Shown one piece after another: positions 4,823-9,170 of a DNA stretch of 9,170 bases (the stretch's first letter is position 1; each line of letters opens with the position of its first letter). The stretch covers positions 1 to 9,170 of the forward strand of contig WQXK01000034.1 of the NCBI GenBank assembly GCA_009784845.1. Direction: 5' to 3'. Both the position numbers and the translations under genes were made by a program. This DNA is from Dehalococcoidia bacterium (GTDB taxonomy: Bacteria; Chloroflexota; Dehalococcoidia; Dehalococcoidales; UBA1222). The notes under the pieces were generated by a model. That model worked only from the letters and a program-made list of their open reading frames with translations. It had not been told where the DNA came from and did not search any database.

Positions 4823-7800
4823 TTGAATACTAAACCTAAAAAAGTGCTCATCATAGGCAGTGGGCCTATTATAATCGGACAGGCGGCCGAGTTTGACTAT
4901 GCCGGCACACAGGCATGCAAAGCCATGCGTGAGGAAGGGGTGCTTTCTGTTTTGGTCAATTCCAACCCGGCGACCATTATGACAGACGAGGAAATCGCCG
5001 ATGTGGTCTATATTGAGCCGCTGACTGTAGAAATGATAACCCGCATAATTGAACGCGAACGCCCGGATGGTCTTCTGCCTACATTCGGCGGACAGACCGG
5101 GCTTAATCTCGCCGTTGCGCTGGCTGATGCCGGAGTTTTGGAAAAGTACAATGTGCGAGCACTCGGAACATCCATTGACACCATACGTACCGCTGAAGAC
5201 CGCGAACTATTCAAGGAACTTCTGCTTAAAATCGGCGAACCTGTACCACAATCCGCAACAGTCACCACACTGGAAGATGCGCGTAAAGTCGCAAGCGAAA
5301 TCGGTCTGCCGGTGGTAATCAGACCATCTTTTACCCTTGGCGGAACCGGCGGCGGCATGGCACATACATGGGAGGAATTGGACATCGTTGCCACAGGAGG
5401 GCTAATGGCCTCCCCGACACATCAGATACTGGTGGAGCGTTCGGTTGCCGGCTGGAAGGAAATTGAATACGAGGTAATGCGTGATGCCGCCGATACATGT
5501 ATTACCATTTGTAGCATGGAAAACTTTGATCCAGTTGGCATACATACCGGTGACAGTATCGTAGTGGCTCCGGCACAGACGCTTACAAACAACGAATATC
5601 AAATGCTGCGCTCAGCCTCTTTGAAAATCATTCGCGCTCTTAAGATTGAGGGAGGCTGCAATATCCAGTTTGCCCTCAATCCAACGTCCACTGAATATGT
5701 AGTCATTGAGGTAAACCCCCGTGTCAGCCGCTCCTCAGCCCTTGCCAGTAAAGCCACGGGGTATCCAATAGCGCGTGTGGCATCAAAAATTGCCGTCGGC
5801 AAGCATTTGGATGAAATTCCCAACGCCGTCACCGGCAAAACCCTTGCCTCTTTCGAGCCTGCAGTAGATTATATCGTGGTCAAAATTCCGCGCTGGCCGT
5901 TTGATAAATTCGCCTCAGGCGACAGACTGCTTGGCACGCAAATGAAAGCCACAGGCGAGGTAATGGCCATTGACCATACTTTTGAGGCAGCGCTCGGTAA
6001 GGCAATACGCTCTCTGGAGTTCGGTAAAAAGACCCTTTTATGGGAAGACCCCAGCTGGAAAGCGGAAAGCCAACTTGACTATTCAGAAGCCAATGACCTG
6101 CGTCTATGGGCAATTCTAGCAGCACTAAGACGTAATATTACGCCTCAAAGCATAGCTGACAAAACCAAGATAGACCTTTGGTTTCTCCACAAAATGCATA
6201 ACATCGTTAATATGGAAAAACGCCTGCTGGCACAAACACTTGACCCTGAGTTAATGTTGGAAGCCAAGCGCATGGGTTTCCCCGATGTTACAATCGGCGT
6301 ATTGTCAGACAAACTTCCGGAGCAGGTACGGCAGCTACGGCATGAATGGGGCATTACCCCGGTTTATAAAATGGTTGATACATGCGCTGCTGAATTTGAT
6401 GCCACAACGCCGTACTTCTATAGCACATATGCGACAGAGAATGAAGCCATTCCGGCTCCAGTGAAGAAAGCCGTCGTTATCGGCAGCGGACCGATACGTA
6501 TAGCTCAAGGGATAGAGTTTGATTACTGCTCGGTGCATTCATCTTTGGTATTGCGTAAGGCAGGATGCCAGTCAATCATGGTCAACTCCAATCCGGAGAC
6601 TGTTTCCACCGACTTTGATACGTCAGACAGGCTGTACTTCGAGGCACTGGATACTGAGAGTTTGCTTGATATACTTGAGAATGAAGGCTCAGGCGAGGGC
6701 TGCAAGGAACCTCCTTCCATAGTGCAATTCGGCGGGCAGACCGCCATCAATCTTGCTGAACCGCTGACATGCGCCGGTATGCCACTCCTTGGCTCAAGTT
6801 CGGAAACCATAGACCTTGCTGAGGACAGAGGTCGTTTTGAGGCTTTTCTTTCCGGATTGGGTATACCGCAGGCACCCGGTGCCGCTGTCACCAATGTTGA
6901 GGAAGCATTGCGAACAGCAGATTTAATCGGTTATCCCGTAATAGTCCGCCCGTCATATGTCTTGGGTGGACGTGCTATGGAAATCGTGCACGACGCATCA
7001 GATCTGGCGCGCTATATGAAGGCTGCAGCGGAACTGGATACGGGGCACCGCATACTAATTGACAAGTACCTCTTCGGAAAAGAATGTGAGATTGACGCTG
7101 TTGCAGATGGCGAAACAGTGTTTATTCCGGGCATTATGGAACATATCGAGCGCACAGGTGTGCACTCAGGCGACAGTATGGCCGTCTATCCGTCTCAAAA
7201 CCTAGCAAGCGAAGAAATCGACACTATTGTTGACTACTCTGTGCGCATGGGATTAGGGCTCGGCATTGTCGGGTTGATGAACGTACAATTTGTGGTAATG
7301 CATGAAAACGGCGAGTCCAAAGTGTATGTGCTTGAGTTAAACCCGCGTGCATCACGCACTATTCCTTTCATTTCAAAGGTAACAGGCGTGCCGATGGTAG
7401 ATTTAGCCACTAACGTCATGCTAGGGCAAAGCCTCAAAGAGCAAGGCTACGCAACCAGTCTTAATGCGACGCGTAGTCTAGTTGCAATTAAAGCACCCGT
7501 TTTTTCTATGTCCAAACTAACCGGCGTGGACACATACCTCGGACCTGAAATGAAATCCACCGGTGAGGTTATGGGTATTGACCATGACTTCAAAGCCGCA
7601 CTGGGAAAAACATTGCTGGCAGCCGGAATGATGTTGCCGCAACAAGGCAAACTGCTAATCTCCATCGCCGATCGTGATAAGGCTGAAGCACTTCCTATAA
7701 TCCGCCAGTTACACCAAAACGGCTATAGCTTTTTCGCAACCGAAGGCACGGCAGCTACGATTGAAGCAGACGGCATGCCGGTAAATGTCATTACCAAAAA

Positions 7801-8053
7801 ACTGTCCGAGGGACACCCCAATGTGGTAGATGTCATACGCGACGGCACAGTGGACGGCGTGGTTAACACCATGACAGGCGGACGCGTACCGCAGCGTGAC
7901 GGCTTTGAAATTCGCAGAGCCGCCGCCGAAAAGCGCATCCCCTGCTTCACGTCACTTGATACCATCGCCGCACTGTCACAAGTACTGGACGCAAGTAACC
8001 ACGTTTACAATATTAAACCGCTACCCGACTACCGCAACAATATGAGCGCATAA
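4823..8053 (+). CDS. carB: Carbamoyl-phosphate synthase large subunit
   Basis: CarB makes carbamoyl phosphate from bicarbonate, ammonia and two ATP. From the TTG at 4823 it is 1076 aa, the usual size (E. coli 1073). It shows the expected duplicated layout. The first half (about 1-400) has [30 protein letters not shown] and the ATP-grasp [10 protein letters not shown], then a helical linker. The second half begins at about residue 547 with [28 protein letters not shown] and [16 protein letters not shown]-terminal MGS-like allosteric domain starts at about 943 and includes [11 protein letters not shown] and NTMTGG. TTG 4823 has AGGAG (4809-4813) nine bases before it; an in-frame TTG at 4799 has no RBS and was rejected. 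The gap from carA is 35 bases. Confidence 0.95.
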   Translation: MNTKPKKVLIIGSGPIIIGQAAEFDYAGTQACKAMREEGVLSVLVNSNPATIMTDEEIADVVYIEPLTVEMITRIIERERPDGLLPTFGGQTGLNLAVALADAGVLEKYNVRALGTSIDTIRTAEDRELFKELLLKIGEPVPQSATVTTLEDARKVASEIGLPVVIRPSFTLGGTGGGMAHTWEELDIVATGGLMASPTHQILVERSVAGWKEIEYEVMRDAADTCITICSMENFDPVGIHTGDSIVVAPAQTLTNNEYQMLRSASLKIIRALKIEGGCNIQFALNPTSTEYVVIEVNPRVSRSSALASKATGYPIARVASKIAVGKHLDEIPNAVTGKTLASFEPAVDYIVVKIPRWPFDKFASGDRLLGTQMKATGEVMAIDHTFEAALGKAIRSLEFGKKTLLWEDPSWKAESQLDYSEANDLRLWAILAALRRNITPQSIADKTKIDLWFLHKMHNIVNMEKRLLAQTLDPELMLEAKRMGFPDVTIGVLSDKLPEQVRQLRHEWGITPVYKMVDTCAAEFDATTPYFYSTYATENEAIPAPVKKAVVIGSGPIRIAQGIEFDYCSVHSSLVLRKAGCQSIMVNSNPETVSTDFDTSDRLYFEALDTESLLDILENEGSGEGCKEPPSIVQFGGQTAINLAEPLTCAGMPLLGSSSETIDLAEDRGRFEAFLSGLGIPQAPGAAVTNVEEALRTADLIGYPVIVRPSYVLGGRAMEIVHDASDLARYMKAAAELDTGHRILIDKYLFGKECEIDAVADGETVFIPGIMEHIERTGVHSGDSMAVYPSQNLASEEIDTIVDYSVRMGLGLGIVGLMNVQFVVMHENGESKVYVLELNPRASRTIPFISKVTGVPMVDLATNVMLGQSLKEQGYATSLNATRSLVAIKAPVFSMSKLTGVDTYLGPEMKSTGEVMGIDHDFKAALGKTLLAAGMMLPQQGKLLISIADRDKAEALPIIRQLHQNGYSFFATEGTAATIEADGMPVNVITKKLSEGHPNVVDVIRDGTVDGVVNTMTGGRVPQRDGFEIRRAAAEKRIPCFTSLDTIAALSQVLDASNHVYNIKPLPDYRNNMSA

Positions 8054-8069
8054 AACAAGAGAAAGCATT

Positions 8070-8870
8070 ATGTCAACAACACTGGTACATATGAATAGTC
8101 CGCAGCATATTCGTGCTGAGGTAGTTTCCAGTTGTCAAATTGCGGATGGATTGCATCTGTTGCAAGTGCATGCGCCAACAATTGCCGCCGCCGCAAGCCC
8201 CGGACAATTTGCCATGTTGCAATGCGCTGGTGGAGCTTTTCTGCGTCGTCCTCTAAGCATACATCGTGTGAGTAAAGACAAAACAAATATTTCTTTCCTT
8301 TTCGCCGCACTTGGCAAAGGGACACTGTGGCTGGCACAAACCAAAGCAGGTGATAAAGTAGATGTGCTAGGACCTATGGGAAATGGATTTGAACTGTTGC
8401 CTTCTTCCCGCGAGATACTACTGCTGGCAGGGGGGCTGGGAATTGCTCCATTGGTATTTCTTGCCGAGAAAGCGCTTGAGCATGGGATGCACGTCAGCTT
8501 AGCCTATGGCACAGCCACCAACCAACGCTGTGGCACACAACTACTACCACAAGGCTTGCATTTGATTGAGTTTACTGACGATGGCTCATACGGAAAACAC
8601 GGGCTTGTTACCGAGTGTATACCGGATTTTTTGGACTGCGCAGACCAGATATTCGCATGCGGTCCACTGCCGATGTATCGCTCTTTGTCACAGCAAGCCA
8701 GCCTAAAAGAGCACAACGTGCAGGTATCCTTGGAAACACGTATGGCTTGCGGGCTTGGCGTGTGCTATGGATGCACCATCAATACTACGTCATGGCATAA
8801 GCAGGTTTGTCATCACGGACCTGTGTTTAACATGAGCGACATTGTTTGGAGTGAAATGGCAGCAATATAA
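8070..8870 (+). CDS. pyrK: Dihydroorotate dehydrogenase B electron-transfer subunit
   Basis: PyrK carries FAD and a [2Fe-2S] cluster and passes electrons from the FMN subunit PyrD to NAD+. At 266 aa it is normal in size. FAD binding is shown by FLRRPLSIH (57-65) and NAD(P) binding by LLAGGLGIAPLVF (118-130), with ACGPLPMYR (196-204) further on. The cluster ligands are Cys227, Cys232, Cys235 and Cys247 (C-x4-C-x2-C-x11-C), followed by HHGPVF. The last spacing is shorter than in B. subtilis, and a dihydroorotate-type PyrK remains the best call. ATG 8070 follows AAGAGAAAG by a few bases, 16 bases after carB; a second in-frame ATG lies at 8091. Its partner gene pyrD is not in the window. Confidence 0.94.
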   Translation: MSTTLVHMNSPQHIRAEVVSSCQIADGLHLLQVHAPTIAAAASPGQFAMLQCAGGAFLRRPLSIHRVSKDKTNISFLFAALGKGTLWLAQTKAGDKVDVLGPMGNGFELLPSSREILLLAGGLGIAPLVFLAEKALEHGMHVSLAYGTATNQRCGTQLLPQGLHLIEFTDDGSYGKHGLVTECIPDFLDCADQIFACGPLPMYRSLSQQASLKEHNVQVSLETRMACGLGVCYGCTINTTSWHKQVCHHGPVFNMSDIVWSEMAAI

Positions 8871-8909
8871 ATTACGGCCGTTTTGATATACTTGAGTACA
8901 TCGTAATAA

Positions 8910-8930
8910 AACACTCCATGCTCGGATGTT
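8910..8930 (+). terminator. Weak hairpin after pyrK
   Basis: AACA-C-TCC (8910-8917) can pair with GGATGTT (8924-8930) over seven base pairs with one bulged C and a 6-base loop, followed by CTTAAT. The T tract is poor. It is the only candidate terminator for the operon before the next promoter, and it may not function. Confidence 0.2.
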
Positions 8931-8952
8931 CTTAATCGTAAGGGACTGAAGC

Positions 8953-8982
8953 TGTGCACCAGTCTGTTTGGAATGTTATAAT
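8953..8982 (+). promoter_or_regulatory. Promoter for the IS-interrupted gene (extended -10)
   Basis: A perfect -10 TATAAT (8977-8982) is preceded by TGT (8974-8976), an extended -10. A poor -35, TGTGCA (8953-8958), lies 18 bp upstream. An RBS and ATG follow at 8998-9012. The promoter points into the IS and could also raise transposase expression. Confidence 0.55.
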
Positions 8983-9009
8983 GCCGGCGTCAAATCTGAG
9001 GAAAATCAA

Positions 9010-9075
9010 ATGAAACTGCTAATGGTGACCTTGCCCCCGATCATTGCACTAATTTCAAAGTTAGTAATAGTATAA
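9010..9075 (+). pseudogene. Start of an unidentified gene interrupted by the IS after five codons
   Basis: ATG 9010 has GAGG (8998-9001) eight bases upstream and an extended -10 promoter before that, which is a full set of gene-start signals. Only MKLLM is host sequence; from 9026 the frame reads through the IS end and stops at 9073-9075. The rest of the gene, if kept, should lie beyond the right end of the IS, outside the window. Five residues cannot identify it. pyrD would be a natural neighbour, but the separate promoter and the start do not specifically favour it. Confidence 0.5.
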
Positions 9076-9170
9076 ACTAAATTTGAAAGAGGTGATAACA
9101 ATGTCGAGGAAAAACTACACAGCGGAGCAGATTATCGTGATTCTGCGGAAAGTAGAAGTGCTCTGCAATC
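9026..9170 (+). mobile_element. IS3-family (IS407-like) insertion sequence, left part, cut by the window end
   Basis: The left end begins TGACCTTGCCCCC at 9026 and matches the copy at 217-296 over 80 bp with one mismatch. The 75-bp untranslated end carries GAGGTGAT, followed by the orfA start at 9101. The element's right end and target duplication are outside the window; the left 4-bp flank is ATGG. It is in the same orientation as the copy-1 left end. Confidence 0.85.
9101..9170 (+). CDS. IS3-family transposase OrfA, N-terminal part (runs off the window)
   Basis: The first 23 residues begin MSRKNYTAEQIIVILRKVEV, which is typical of the N-terminus of OrfA in the IS407 subgroup (commonly MS-(K/R)-(K/R)-x-(Y/F)-T-x-EQII-x-x-L-(K/R)-E-A-E). 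It is the start of the helix-turn-helix DNA-binding protein that binds the IS ends. GAGGTGAT (9089-9096) is a good RBS. In this family OrfA is usually followed by OrfB, which carries the DDE catalytic domain, joined by frameshifting; neither can be checked here. Confidence 0.85.
   Translation, partial: MSRKNYTAEQIIVILRKVEVLCN

Noticed and set aside
634..9025. Shared target duplication between the outer flank of the first element and the left flank of the second IS
   Set aside because: ATGA (634-637) and ATGG (9022-9025) match at only three of four bases, which is not enough to claim that one ancestral IS was split.
1..9170. CRISPR array, tRNA or rRNA gene
   Set aside because: No regularly spaced repeats and no cloverleaf or rRNA-like sequence were seen on reading either strand.

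Overview
The window is a pyrimidine-biosynthesis operon of a low-to-mid GC Bacillota (Firmicutes) bacterium. The protein families, the gene order pyrR-pyrB-pyrC-carA-carB-pyrK, the PyrR-type leader RNA and the PyrK subunit of a class 1B dihydroorotate dehydrogenase all point there; a strictly or facultatively anaerobic lineage is a guess. The species cannot be named from the sequence.

Layout. Positions 1-216 are poorly coding flank with a good minus-strand promoter and one tiny possible peptide. Positions 217-633 are bounded by perfect 24-bp inverted repeats of an IS3-family (IS407-like) element. They lack transposase and instead hold a small minus-strand gene with its own promoter, leader hairpin/terminator and strong RBS. 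Positions 634-870 hold the pyr promoter (extended -10) and a leader with a recognisable PyrR-binding hairpin, an alternative antiterminator pairing and a hairpin that both masks the pyrR RBS and resembles a terminator. Positions 871-8870 are six tightly packed, intact genes on the plus strand. Positions 8871-9025 contain a new promoter, RBS and ATG for an unidentified gene. That gene is cut after five codons by a second copy of the same IS, running from 9026 out of the window and carrying the start of its orfA.

How the genes work together. CarA and CarB make carbamoyl phosphate from glutamine, bicarbonate and ATP. PyrB joins it to aspartate, PyrC closes the ring to dihydroorotate, and PyrK carries electrons from the PyrD oxidation step to NAD+. 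PyrR senses UMP/UTP and shuts the operon down through the leader RNA. pyrD, pyrF and pyrE, which often follow pyrK, are not in the window, and there is no uracil permease gene between pyrR and pyrB.

The most unusual part is the IS-ended cassette upstream of the operon, plus the 80-bp direct repeat (217-296 and 9026-9105) that brackets the whole operon. The operon itself is conventional apart from the RBS-masking leader.
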